Source: Collybia mongolica
Lineage: Eukaryota > Basidiomycota > Agaricomycetes > Agaricales > Clitocybaceae
Direction: 5' to 3'
Length of the DNA: 64,000 nucleotides
Assembly (NCBI GenBank): GCA_013420905.1
Contig: JAAXNY010000008.1
Location: 1,798,001-1,862,000 of the forward strand
Shown here: positions 21,185-33,090 of the stretch, piece by piece
Numbering within the stretch: position 1 is the stretch's first letter
How the letters are laid out: every line of letters starts with the position of its first letter
The notes under the pieces: model-generated
Seen by the model: the letters and a program-made list of their open reading frames with translations, nothing else
What the model was told of the DNA's origin: nothing
The model's database searches: none
Translations under genes and position numbers: made by a program

Positions 21185-22085
21185 AGTTCTTTATCAACCC
21201 AGTTTTTGGGCAAAAAGTTGATTCATTCATTCATTCATTGATTCATATTTCAACACTGCAGGAAAATATCACCATAATGGGATTTTTCTTCTCTTATGGC
21301 TTTTTACAGCATTTCTCCACAAATACAAAGTATTGTGACATAATTTGCATGTATTTGGGATGCTTACATAATGCTTTTGATGATGCCATCAAAATTATGC
21401 ATATCTAATATTTCAAAGTGTCATGTTTCAAAATTTATTTTGTGATTTTCTCCATAACCAGTAAAGCTATTAACTTTGTTTTTATATGTTTGGAATGTAC
21501 AAACATGGCTCTACAATTTCCTTGTTGAGCATAATTTCCCTATGGTCCATTTTGAGCAAAATATCAGAAATGTCCAGATTCAGCTAGTTTTGAAGGTCTG
21601 TGAGTTATGTCAGGGGTGAACAAACATCTTATAACAACAATGACCCTGACAAAACATGACCCTTGTGGGAATTACATTAAACATTGGAATAATCAACTAC
21701 TACTATATTTACCTGAAATACAAATAAGATTGATTTCTCTATTTATTGACACATGTCACATGATCTATTCCACCACATAAGTATACCAAATACATGACAA
21801 CAATCTGAATGCTTATTTAGTGTACATGATCCTGGTAAAAGTTAGTTCTGATGGTTTTTGTGTTTTCTCTATAACCAGGCAAGCTATGGCATTGGGCTTT
21901 GTGCACAGGCATTGCTTGTTTACTTGGTAACATTTTCCCATGGTCACATGACCTCTATAAACTATCATCTACATTGTTTCTAGTCATTTTTACAACTTCC
22001 TGAATGTGGAATGGACTTATTTCTCCTAAGAAAAGAAATAAAGAATGAGTACCTGCCACACAGTGTGTTGGCCCACTCCACCCAA
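21185..22085 (-). mobile_element. Element A, copy 2 (inverted, ~0.9 kb)
   Basis: The reverse complement matches 12468-13328 from GGGTTGATAAAGAACT to TGGGTGGAGTGGG with modest divergence and a few small length differences. It includes the (ATTC)n tract and the CATAATGGGATTTTTCTTCT block. No coding content recognised. Confidence 0.6.
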
Positions 22086-23909
22086 GTGTTGTACTGAACT
22101 CTGCAGTGCTTTGCAGTTGTGTATAGAATCCACCCTGTCTGTCCTGATATCCATAGTGGCTCATACTTCTACATAGTTCTGTATATTTACCACCTTATCT
22201 GCCCAGGGATATGCTTGGTTTGGCAGGTTGTGCAGAATTGGGCCAAACTTACTCAAAATTCAAAATCCAACATTATTGTATGTATGCAAAATACAGGTTT
22301 TTGTGCCTTGTCTAAGTTTACTTAGGATGCATACTGCATGATAGAGCAATGAACGCTGGGTCAAACATCTCAAGACAAAGTTCCATTCTGAATTCTCCAA
22401 GACTAGTGTTGGGCACAGCTTGGTTCAAACTGTGGTGTGGCGGGTATGGGTATGGTGTTGCTGGGCTGTACTGTGTGATTACTGCACCTGTCATGTGAAG
22501 TGTCACAGGTCTACCAGCATGAGGTTTACCTGTATTGCCATGTTATCAGAGGTCTGAGGTGGCAATTCGAAGTTCTGTTTATGAGGCAAATTCCTCCCAC
22601 CTTACAATTCCATGTCTCAACATTCAATAACCAGCCATGCTAGACAAGACCAGACCAACAAGGAAGAACTCAGTGTCTTGGACCAAGACTAAGGGTGTCT
22701 GTGGATCATGACATAATTCAGAAAGCTGGCTGAAGAAGTCTGCAGTGCTCATGGGGCTGGGTTTACCATGGGAACTACAAGTCAGGGTAAGCATGCTCTT
22801 GCACTACAGTTCTACACATAATAATCTGTGGCAGAACAGTCATATGGCACTGTATGATCAACCTAAGGCATCATTAGTAGGTGAACACTCATTTGTACCC
22901 ATTTACACTAACTGTCAGAAATGGTTTGCCCTGCACCTGCACCTACTGTAGGTTAGTGTACTCAATGGCCTGGGACTTTGTACTGTTATTGATTGATTGT
23001 CAGACTTGGTTAGAGTAATCCTCGTTACCTATTAAATTCATAGACAATAACCCCACCTCACTAAAAATGTGGCAATGTAATGGAATACTGTCTGCCCTAT
23101 TCTTCCAGACTGTACAAATCTCAAAAGCAAGGGGTGTGTCTACAGACTGGAACCATATTCTCTCATGCTCTGCCCAGTAATAAGTGGAACTATCCAGGAC
23201 CTTGTAGCACTTTACAGATGAGCATAAATTTAGCTATAACTGCTGAGAGCTATGGAGGTCTGCACAGAGGTGTACAGCAACAGAACCTACTCTATGGCAT
23301 CTATGGCACTATGGGTGTCTGTGGGTATCTATGCAGGGCTGCTAGCAGATCTCTGCAGGGGACCCAGGATTTGCTGATGCACAGACAGTTGCCTATCATA
23401 TCAGAGCACTCCTAAAGGGGGGGAAATGTAAGGGGAGCACCTATTTCCACATGCACTATTGTACATTCCATTCTGCACATCTGGCTATTGGCATCTCCAC
23501 ACCTTCTGCTATCAATACATTTGCCATTGGCACTTGCTTGCCCTGTTATTGCAATACATGCACTGACAGCATGCACCATTGGAGAATACATGGCTCACTT
23601 GTAGATAATATATAGTACAACCCTGAGCCACATGGCAGCAATGGGAACTCCCTGTCATTGTGTAGAAATAGGTACAGTATATAGGATAGAGACACCTGGC
23701 AGAGGACCTTTGGAGTATTTTCTTTGAATTTTCTCTGCTAGGTGAGTACATAGACTCTACTATACTTATATCTATCACTTTGGATTCCCTCTGCTAGATC
23801 ACACATTAGCTGACCTTGGGTTAGTGCAGCACAACATAGAGTCACCCTTACACACAAGGCCCATGGATGATGCCAAAATAACAATGTGACTTTCAGCAGT
23901 TGTAGTACT
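22086..23909. other. Decayed AT-rich region left of the copia element
   Basis: CG-poor sequence with scattered coding-like fragments on the minus strand, e.g. TPYPYPPHHSLNQAVPNTSL near 22,430 and, next to the copia insertion, LLKVTLLFWHHPWALCVRV (23,900-23,760). The last is in frame with sequence on the far side of the copia element. No family recognised. Confidence 0.35.
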
Positions 23910-24308
23910 TGTAGGAAATCACAAAGTAGATAACTCAGGTCAGTCACACGAAGTGGGTGAAAGACGACTCTGGTATATTGTACCTGTAGGAAATCACAAA
24001 GTAGATAACTACAGGTAATCAGTACAGTGCGAAAGTAAGGAAATAGAACTGGGCTCACCTCAGGTCAGTCACACGAAGTGGGTGAAAGATGACTGAGGTG
24101 CCCCCTACTCTACCCGAGAGTATATAAGAGATATGTAGGCCGACATAGTCCGAGACTCTGTAGCTAAGCCTTTGTAGAGGCTGTAGGTATAGCTGAGGAC
24201 GGATTGGGTAGTCGGTTGGCCAAAAGGAGAAATAAGTGATCGTAAGATATAGGAGGGAATAGACTGAAACATAACAAACGTAGGGGCACAAGTAGCCCTT
24301 TCTCAACA
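23910..24308 (-). repeat. 3' LTR of copia element
   Basis: 399 bp with TG...CA ends, nearly identical to 28794-29193. It contains an internal duplication: TGTAGGAAATCACAAAGTAG occurs at 23910 and again at 23985. A TATATAAGAG motif (near 24,120) is a candidate TATA box region. Confidence 0.9.
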
Positions 24309-24329
24309 CTCCCCCGGGCATCGGTGACC

Positions 24330-27300
24330 CTAAGTATTGAGCTTGAGGAGTGAGATGAGGTACTGGTGGACGATCCTCGGGAGTGATTTGGTGAAGATAT
24401 CGGCAATGTTTTCGACAGACGGGATGTGCCGTACTTCGATCTGACCCTCGCGAATACGTTCCCGAACGTAGTGGTGTCGAATGTCAATGTGTTTAGCCCG
24501 GGCGTGTCCCTTCGTAGACAGTGCTAAGGAGATTGAGGAGGTGTTATCGCAGTGTAGGAGCGCCGGAAATGTTTGGGGTAGGCCAACTTCGCTCAGGAAA
24601 GAGTACATCCAGAGCGCTTGCTGAGCTGCACGTGTGAGCGCCATGTATTCAGCCTCCGTTGTTGAGAGGGCCACGGTAGGTTGACGTTTCGAACTCCAAG
24701 ATACCGCCCCTCCTGCCATCATAAAGATGTACCCAGATGTCGAGCGCCTCGTGTCGGTGTCTCCCCCGTAGTCCGAGTCAACATATCCAACGGGCCTTAG
24801 GTCCCCTTCGCCTTTATAGTAGGTGATCCGGTAGTCGAGGGTTCCTTTGACGTACCCGAGCATGTGCAGAAGTGCTCCCCAGTGTGCTGGCCCGGGGTTG
24901 TCTTGGACACGCGCGAGTTTGGTAACACCATTGGAGAGGTCAGGGCAAGTGGCAGCCTGTCCCCACATAAGCGAACCAAGGACCTCCCGGTATGGCTTGT
25001 CACACATAAACAGCCTATCTGCATCAGTGGAAGGGGACTGGTCCTCAGAGATATTGAAGCCGGCTGGTAGCGGGGTCGACTTCGGGTTGCAGTCGGCCAT
25101 CCCGAATTGTTCCAAAACACGTTTGAAATAGGCCCATTGTGAAAGGGAGATGGACCCAGTTTGGGGGTCACGTTCAACGCGCATCCCCAGGATGTAGTGG
25201 AGATCCCCAACATCCTTGATTTCGTAGCACTCCCCTAGCTCCTTCTTAGCTAGTGCCGCACCTTCGAGCGTAGACGATGCACCGAAAACATCGTCAGTAT
25301 AAGTGCTAGTGATCGTGTGTTCTCCATTGACGAAATGCGAGCGTACGCAGGTGTTGGCTTGGGACTGGTAGTACCCCAGGTCATGATAGCTACTGTCCAA
25401 CTCATGCCACCAGTCATACGCGCCCTGCATCATCCCATACAAGGTCTTGTTGAGCAAACAGACCTGCAGTTCCTCCCCCTGCACGGCAAGACTGGGTGGG
25501 AGGTTCATGTAGACCGTGTGTTGGAGGTTGCTGTTGAGGTAAGCCAAGACAAAGTCCACTTGCCAGATGTGCAGTCCCAGGTGTGCCGCGATAGCGGCCG
25601 TCATGCAAAATGACTCAAGACGCACAACTGAAGCATAGGTCTCGGTAAAGTCAACACCAGGGATCTGCGACGACCCCTTCGTGACGAGGCGCGCCTTTCG
25701 TTTCACAATCTCCCCTATACCATTGTACTTGTTGTCGTAGACCCACATGCAGCCCATGATCTTCTTGTCATCAGGAACAGAGCTCCGGGGGACGATGTCC
25801 CAGACCTTGCGTTCTTGCAGCACGTCGAGCTCAGCTTTCATAGGCCCCTCCCAGACCTCGGGGTGTAACATTGCCTCCTTGTAGTTTCGAGGCAGGCGTG
25901 TGTCTGGCTGGGAGGCAGTGAACGCGAGGTGATCGTCCAACGACGCAAGGAAGTTGAACATCCCTGACGCCGCAAACACGCGCGTGGGGGCGTCATCAGC
26001 TGCCCACTCTTCCCCAGCTGCGGCAGCTTCGCGTTCCCATGCAAGAGATTCCTCGGAGGCTTCCAATGCAGCGCTAGGTCCGCTATTCGCGAGTCGAGTC
26101 AACCAGCGTGGTTGTTCAGGTACTGGGGCTGGGCACGTAGATTGTGGTACCCGTGGTGGGTGCAACAGTGGGTCCGTGTGGCGTACGCGGGGCGCAATGG
26201 GTGGTTTTGGCTTAATCAAGCCCGTCCTGGTGGTGGCAGGCGGCGGCGGCAAGGTAGCGTCGGCGAGGAGGTCATCCGTGTCGTCAGACGGCGTTGAGGG
26301 GATAGTGCGGTGTCCCTCGCCTTCCTCAAAAATCACGTCCCTGCTCTTAATGACAGCGCCGGTAGCACAGTCATAGAGCTTGTAGCCACCGCGCCCGAAA
26401 TAGCCGATCATGACGTACTTGATCAATCGAGGGTCGAGCTTCGACATGACCAACTCCTCAGGGACTTTGGCAAAGGCGACACTTCCGAACGGCCTCAAAT
26501 GTGAGACATCCTGGCGCTGCCCGGTCCATGCCTCTGCAGGGACAACACCTGGGTGACGGGACGACGGGATGAAATTCCGGACGTAGCATGCAGTTGACGC
26601 TGCCTCTGCCCACAGGGACTTAGGGAGGCCCGAATCGGCTAGCATGCATCTTACGGCTTCGATTGCCGTATGAATCCCGCATTCTGCCACGCCATTCTGA
26701 CCGTGAGCATAAGGTGTGTTCCCTTCACGGACTATCCCATGCTCAGTAAGGTACTTGTCCCACAGCTCATTGTACCACTCCTTCCCCAGGTCGACCCAAA
26801 CCACTTTCAACTTCTTGCCCGTCTGTCGTTCCGCCTCAACATGGAAGACTTTGAATGCTGCAAGTGTTGCCTCTGCCGTTTTCTGCGACAGGAAAAATGG
26901 TACATGGTAGGACTTTCCGCCATCCACAATCAACATCATGTAGCGTGCTCCCCCGATTGATTGTACACTCGCCGGCCCCCAGAGGTCAATGTGGACGCAT
27001 TCCAGGGCTTCCTTTTCAGGTGTAACCACCTCATCATAGGGACGTGCAGCGTGTTTCCCATATATACAGTCCCCACACTGACCCTTTGCTTCAGGATCTC
27101 CAGTGATATGGAGTCCGTCAACAGCTTCCTTCAACAACATGGAACGAATGTTGTTTACTCCGGCGTGTCCGAAACGGCGATGCCAGAGATCAAGTGTGGT
27201 GGGTTTTTCATGCGACCTCGCCCCCATTGCATTGACGTTGTTGTTGAACTTTAGCAAGTACATTCCGCTGAAGAGACCCGCTTCCATGAACGACAGTCCC

Positions 27301-28703
27301 GCCAGATCTGTGAAGACGGCCCTTCCTCCACCAAACCCGATCCTGAATTTCGCAGTGTCGAATTTCGAGACAGAGATAAGGTTACCAGCGAGATCTGGAG
27401 TGTGGAGCGCTGCCTGGAACTCGAGGTTCATCTCCCTGCCAAGGTACGTTACTACCTTTTTGACGACCCCTCTTCCCAAGATGCTAAATGCACCCCCGTC
27501 TTTCTTCGCGGAGCGGCCCTCTCGAGGCACGGCGAAAGGTTCGTAACTCACGAAGTCCTGACAATCCACAAAACAGTGATCCGTGGCGCCAGAATCTACG
27601 AATGTCTGTGTGGAGCTCGCTACCTCCCCCGACTTCTTCAGCTCTGCCTTTGTGACAACCACCGGAGAATCATCTCTCAAAGCACCAGATGGCACAATTA
27701 CTGGTGGGTTCGAGTTTGGCGCTGGAGCCTGCTCTTCTGTGGGTAATTCATCCTCCTCCTCACTGGCTGGCTCGAGATCTTCGAGGTTTGGCATTGGGCC
27801 GTAGTCATACATATTGTTATGTTGGACTCCAGTTGTGAGGAGTGCGTAAGTAACAGTGGATGCTAAATTTGCAGTAACGGGTGTTGTGTCAACAGTAGCG
27901 GCTGTCGTATTCGTCGTTATCCGGCCTCGGAATCCTGGAGGAAACTTCCCCTCCTTTCCACCACCTTTCCAGTAACAGTACTCGATCGTATGTCCCTTTC
28001 GGCCACAATTTGGGTTCATACACTGCATAGGCGACCTTCCCCCACTCGACTTTGCCTGGAGGGCTGTGGTCGACACTACGGGTGCACGGCGATTGGCAAT
28101 ACGACTCCAATGGAGGTTAATTCGCATTGTAACGTCCGCCGATGACTTCGAGTCGTAGAGAGTCGTGACAATTGGATCCCATGACTCGGGGAGAGATCCA
28201 ATGATGATCATACGGAAAGCACTGTCATCTATCTTCACTCCCAGGTCATTTGCTCCTGACCACTTGGTACGAAGTGTCGCAAGGTGTGTTGGGAGATCGT
28301 CCCCATCTCAGAATGTAATGTTTCGCAGATCGCACTCGGCGTTTGCGAGGGCAAGGTCTGACGTGACGTTGTATAAGGTTGTAAGTGAAGTCCAAGCTTC
28401 AGCAGCATTCCCATCCATCTTTACGCCTAGTCCCACAGGATTTTTGACGTTGAAGACAATAAGCCCCATAGTCCATGCATCGCGAACTTCCCACTCATCC
28501 TGGGATGGGGTTCGGGATGGCCATGGTGTGGGCTCGGGATCCGCCACGGAGCTGATCAGGAAAGTAGAGCTACCGAGGTACCCATGCGCACCGCGCGCCT
28601 TTGCTGTGATGAGCACACGGCTTTTAAATGCTGAGAAGTTAGTTCCGTCGAACTGGTCGGTGTCGGGGAAGATAGGGGGGTTCGAAGAACTGTTATTAGA
28701 CAT
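24330..28703 (-). CDS. Copia Gag-Pol polyprotein with one in-frame TGA
   Basis: One frame of about 1,457 codons encodes the whole polyprotein from MSNNSSSNPPIFPDTDQFDG to a stop at 24330. Order seen: Gag (UBN2-like, AEAWTSLTTLYNV); a zinc knuckle with C-x4-C-x4-H-x4-C spacing (CMNPNCGRKGHTIEYC); protease (VDSGATDHC); integrase with HHCC (WHRRFGHAG...CGDC) and DDE residues in HIDLWGP, VWVDLGKEW and NGVAECGIHT. Then come reverse transcriptase (RKARLVTKG, YTDD instead of the usual YVDD) and RNase H (GYVDSDYGGDTDTRRSTSG, TTEAEYMAL, HIDIRHHYVRE). A single TGA at 28308-28310 lies between LRNITF and DGDDLPTHL in the same frame. A CGA-to-TGA change would explain it, so this copy may not be autonomous, or it may use readthrough. 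Confidence 0.92.
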
Positions 28704-28793
28704 TTTGTATAAAGTGTATTGAGCCGTCGAGGATAGTGTGACTTGATTTTGTAAGTTCCGTATTAAGTTTGGAGCACAGTGGGGCCCATAACC

Positions 28794-29193
28794 TGTAGGA
28801 AATCACAAAGTAGATAACTCAGGTCAGTCACACGAAGTGGGTGAAAGACGACTCTGGTATATTGTACCTGTAGGAAATCACAAAGTAGATAACTACAGGT
28901 AATCAGTACGGTGCGAAAGTAAGGAAATAGAACTGGGCTCACCTCAGGTCAGTCACACGAAGTGGGTGAAAGACGACTGAGGTGCCCCCTACTCTACCCG
29001 AGAGTATATAAGAGATATGTAGGCCAACATAGTCCGAGACTCCGTAGCTAAGCCTTTGTAGAGGCTGTAGGTATAGCCGAGGACGGATTGGGTAGTCGGT
29101 TGGCCAAAAGGAGAAATAAGTGATCGTAAGATATAGGAGGGAATAGACCGAAACATAATGAACATAGGGGCACAAGTAGCCCTTTCTCAACAG
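28794..29193 (-). repeat. 5' LTR of copia element
   Basis: 400 bp, partner of 23910-24308. As the 5' LTR on the minus strand it would drive Gag-Pol transcription. Differences from the other LTR are mostly C/T or G/A changes. Confidence 0.9.
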
Positions 29194-29198
29194 TACTG

Positions 29199-29880
29199 TG
29201 TCCATGTTGGATGCATTGAAAGATATTGGTGGCTGGTGGAGAGGGTTAACAATAGGATTTCCAATGTCATCAATGTTTGTGAGCAGAGTGGCCAGGAACA
29301 GCCCCATGTACTGTGACAAATGGTGTTGCATGTGTTATGGATGAGACCTTGCCTGGCTCCACTTGAAGGAAAACTAGCTGAGTTTCACCAAATTCATTCT
29401 AGTTTTTTGTGGGTTGCAGAATTGCACTATAGACATTTCTTGTACAATAGACAGCCTTGTTATTCTGTTCACACTTTTTATCAAAATCAACTTAATCAAA
29501 TCCTCTACTTCTTATGGCAAGCAGAGTTACTTGCTGATGCAGTCAGCCATTCCTCAAGTGGGTGTACTGTATGATATTTACCACTAGTACTTAGGCAGGT
29601 CACTTGTTTACCCATATTTGTAGCTACAGCGAACCGACTGTTGCAATTGGGGCCTGTGTCAGTATAATACCTCCTGGTCTCAGTGTCTCTTATCAGACAT
29701 AGAAGAAATGTTATACAATCACCTTGCTTAAAGGTCCCTTTTACCATATATGGCCTGGCAGGTTTGTCAGAAGGAGGCGGTGGGACCTTGTAAGCACAAG
29801 GTGACAAAGTGATATGGTTATCACTTGTTTGGACCAGTTGCTTGATTTGATATGGATCAGCAAGAATGTTGTAGTGAAGC
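29199..29880 (-). pseudogene. Decayed unknown gene, split by the copia insertion, upstream of arp8
   Basis: The minus strand shows coding-like pieces running away from arp8. They are WLHYNILADPYQIKQLVQTS and ARPYMVKGTFKQGDCITFLL (29,870-29,510), then GETQLVFLQVEPGKVSSITH (29,400-29,340), then LFLATLLTNIDDIGNPIVNP (29,310-29,210), the last continuing beyond the copia element at 23,909. Pieces are in different frames with stops between them. I do not recognise the family; an old transposon gene is possible. Its truncated 5' end lies about 50 bp from the arp8 start codon. Confidence 0.45.
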
Positions 29881-29921
29881 CACGACTTGCCACTTAAATC
29901 TCGCTCGACATAAGCTTTACC

Positions 29922-32724
29922 ATGCCTCGAGGAATTCCCAATGTTAAGCGCGATGAAACTGGAATGCGTTATACCATGTTCAACGTGCCCTTGGTGTCAG
30001 TGGCGATATTCTCTGCACAATTGAGATACTTAACGCAGAACCAGGCCAAACCCAAAGCACATGAGTACGACGTATTTGAAATCGGAGAGCCAGACACTTT
30101 GGGCGCGAAACGCTTCTCGGAAAGGCAAAGCCACTGATGATAGTAATCCTGCCCCACCAGATACAAGGTCAGAGACACCAAAGTGTAATGAATTTAAGGT
30201 GATATAACCTGAGTGCAGAGTAGGCGGGGAGCTCAAGTCATTGTGATACACCCTGGCTCTCGATTTCTTCGTATTGGAAAGGCGTCCGATGTCAATCCAT
30301 TCACTGTGCCAAATGTCGTTGCTCGGAGATGGAAACCGCCTGTCCCGGCAGCATCAAGGGTCGAAGGGATATCTCGTCCACAGAAGACGCGACGTGAAAT
30401 ACATTCGTCTGCATCACAACGAAGTGACGACGAATACGGTGTAGCAGTGACGTCGGATGATCCCGTATGTGTGCATGTCATATCTTCTTTGCGAATGCGA
30501 ATGGTGAAACAGTTTTCAGTTCGACGCCAAAATTACTGCCATCACAGTCTCACTGAGAGATCGAATGCGATTTTATAAACTTCGTGTAACTGCTAACGCA
30601 ACTTCGATTGCCTCGACTTTCAATGCACAGTTCAAACCCGAAATTATCGCAGACCACAACGACCCATATCATGTTGAATGGTTGAATGAATCTTGTCCCA
30701 ACGACATCCTATTTGGGGAGCAGGCGAGAGTGATTTTATATACACAGCCCTCAACGTTAATCGCATATCCGTTCCATAGGCTCTCCGGTTGGCCGATCCT
30801 CAACAGTCCGGCTATGTCACAAGGTGGCCAATTTATGGAACAAGCTTCAATACTAGGGACTACCCTTCTATTCAGTTTGTTCTTGGCGACCTGGAAGCTA
30901 TCATTTGTGATACTCTGAAGGAAAAATTGAATATTGGCGTGGAAGATTATTCGGTGTGTTCTATGACACTAATCCTGCTATACTTCACTTCTCATGTACC
31001 TGATAGAAACATTCTGTCGTTCTTGTAATTCCAGACTTTTACGATCGTTCGTATGTTCGCGACCTGGTCGGCCTGCTACTAGTTACGATGGGGTTCAAAC
31101 AGTTATGTGCCCAACAGGTCAGGTCTTTTTTGCATGTCTTCATATTCTTGAGTCTTAACATTCACCTCAGGAATCATTGGCAGCGACATATGGTGCAGGA
31201 ATTTCGAATGCTTGCGTTGTTAATATTGGTGCGACAGCAACGAATATCGCATGTGTTGATGAAGGCCTCGTACTACCTGAGACTAGGTTTGTCTTTTCTT
31301 CACAAGCATTAACCTCCCGACTACTCCTATCTCTAGGATGTCGCTGAATATAGGTGGTGACGACATTACAGAGTTCCTTTATGTCCTTTTGGAGCGGATC
31401 AGTTTTCCCTATAAGGACATCGACTTGGCTCGGTCTTATGATTGGAACATCATGGAAGATCTTAAGAGCAGGTTATGCACACTAGCCGAGGTAGGTTGTA
31501 GATTACAGATTTTTTAAGGCATCATTTAAAAAACCTGACAGGGCGATGTTGCCCTCAATCTCTACGATTTTGTGGTGAGGAGGCCGGATCGGCCTGCTGA
31601 GAAATATGGCTTGAGAGCCTATGACGAAACCATTTTAGCCCCTATGGTAAAGTTTGTTGTCAGATTCGGTCGAGGTTTCTGACTGGTGTGTGCTAGTGTC
31701 TGTTTGAACCTCGTGTTATCGAGTTCGAGAAGAAGCGACTCGGCCTGAAACCTCGTCTAGGTTTAGGAGTCACCGATGAAATTATTGAGCACCAAGCGGA
31801 CCAGGTTGTATGTGTTGCCCCCACCAGTCATTTCGGCCCCTCACGTTTCGCCTACCAGACGAATGCGATGATGATATCTACCCAACACTTGATGCCCGCT
31901 CTGGTTCCATCAGATTCAAACGACTTATCTCAAAAACAGACGGGGGGTGGGTCCCAAGCAGGTAAGAATCGTAAATCCTTAGTATCTCATGGGCGGCCCA
32001 TATCTGTGTGATTATTCATTTGCGCGTAGGGACAGCAACGCCCGCAGAACAACAGGAAGTGCAACCTATGGTCGTTGATGATCAACCGGCCCCGGCACCT
32101 CCTAATCTTTTTACGGATGGCATAGAAATTATAGACGTCGAAGATGAAAGCAAAGCGCCCACTCCTTCACTCCCAATACCGTCCGCAAATGTAGTTCCCA
32201 GCACACCCCCTGTTTACCCTGGTGGCTTCGCGATCGATGTGTGCTTCGAAGCGAGTAAGTTACCGTTGGATGTCGCCATTTTTAATAGTGCTCGGGCAGC
32301 TGGTGGAGATGAGAAGATTCGAAAATATCTTCAAGCTGTTCTTGTAATCGGCGGCACGGCTCACATTCCGGGCATGGGTCATGCTCTTGAAAGCAGGTAA
32401 AATGCCACCCCCTTTTCCTATCTGACCAGATGGTCTAACAGGGGTCATTCCTTTATTGGCCAGGCTCCAGGCTATTGCGACCCCTCTAGTACCAAACATG
32501 GAAAAGGTTCAAATCATTCCCCCCCCAAAGGAAGTCGACCCTCGCGTCCTTCCATGGAAGGGTGCTTCAGTTTTGGGGAAAATGGATGGGGTCTCTGACC
32601 TCTGGGTGACAAAGTTGGACTGGGTCTGTATACCCCTTATCGTTTCACCATAGCCATTAATCTCGATAGTTTTCAGGATATCCTGGGTATGCGTGGACTG
32701 AAGGAAAGGTGTTTCTATCTATAA
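29922..32724 (+). CDS. arp8: Actin-related protein 8 (INO80 chromatin remodelling complex)
   Basis: Arp8 is a nuclear actin-fold subunit of INO80 that binds nucleosomal DNA and aids remodelling. The product begins MPRGIPNVKRDETGMRYTMF. The actin-fold core starts with VIVIHPGSRFLRIGKASDV and continues through YPSIQFVLGDLEAIICDTLK, VVLVIPDFYDRSYVRDL, NACVVNIGATATNIACVDEG, MSLNIGGDDITEFLYVLLER and VLVIGGTAHIPGMGHALESR. It ends in the Arp8-typical SDLWVTKLDW|DILGMRGLKERCFYL. A low-complexity insert (PAEQQEVQPMVVDDQPAPAP) lies near 32,050, typical of fungal Arp8. About eleven exons are needed. The intron after NVPL(VS) and the one near 30,185 have more than one possible junction, so those edges are uncertain. 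The upstream flank is a transposon remnant rather than a clean intergenic region. Confidence 0.92.
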
Positions 32725-33090
32725 GGAGAACACTATGCAAGAACAAATTCATATCATGATAGCTAGAGCTGAAGAAGTTGATAATGCAAGGGGTTATAGT
32801 ACGTACATGGTGTGATAGGATGCGGGTAAGAACACAGGATGAGAGGTGGCAATAGATAGATAAATAATGAGGAAGGCGTCCATCTGTCGCTATAATGCTG
32901 AGTGTTTGCCCGATAGCAAGAAATCTCATGGTAAACCGTATGCTAGGGAAAGGAATCGAGATCGATTTGCGCGCAATATGAATGCGGCGATACCGGCCAA
33001 TGGTGAATAATCCAACTGACAAACACTGGTGGCTTGCGTATCGCTATTATAGGCCTGGGCCATGCGAGTGCACCTCGGAGGTCTGTTAGA
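32725..33090. other. Convergent intergenic, arp8 / RING gene
   Basis: Between two stop codons on opposite strands; holds both 3' ends. Nothing else seen. Confidence 0.4.

Larger units (their letters stand above)
23910..29193 (-). mobile_element. Ty1/copia LTR retrotransposon, 5.3 kb, nearly intact
   Basis: Two ~400 bp LTRs (23910-24308 and 28794-29193) bound one long minus-strand Gag-Pol frame, and the element is flanked by the 5 bp duplication GTACT (23905-23909 and 29194-29198). Upstream of the 3' LTR on the minus strand is a purine-rich tract (CCCGGGGGAG). After the 5' LTR comes GGTTATGGGCCCCA, a candidate primer-binding site. Protease-integrase-RT-RNase H order defines copia. Unlike its surroundings it is rich in CG dinucleotides. 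The LTRs differ at roughly ten positions by eye. Confidence 0.95.
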
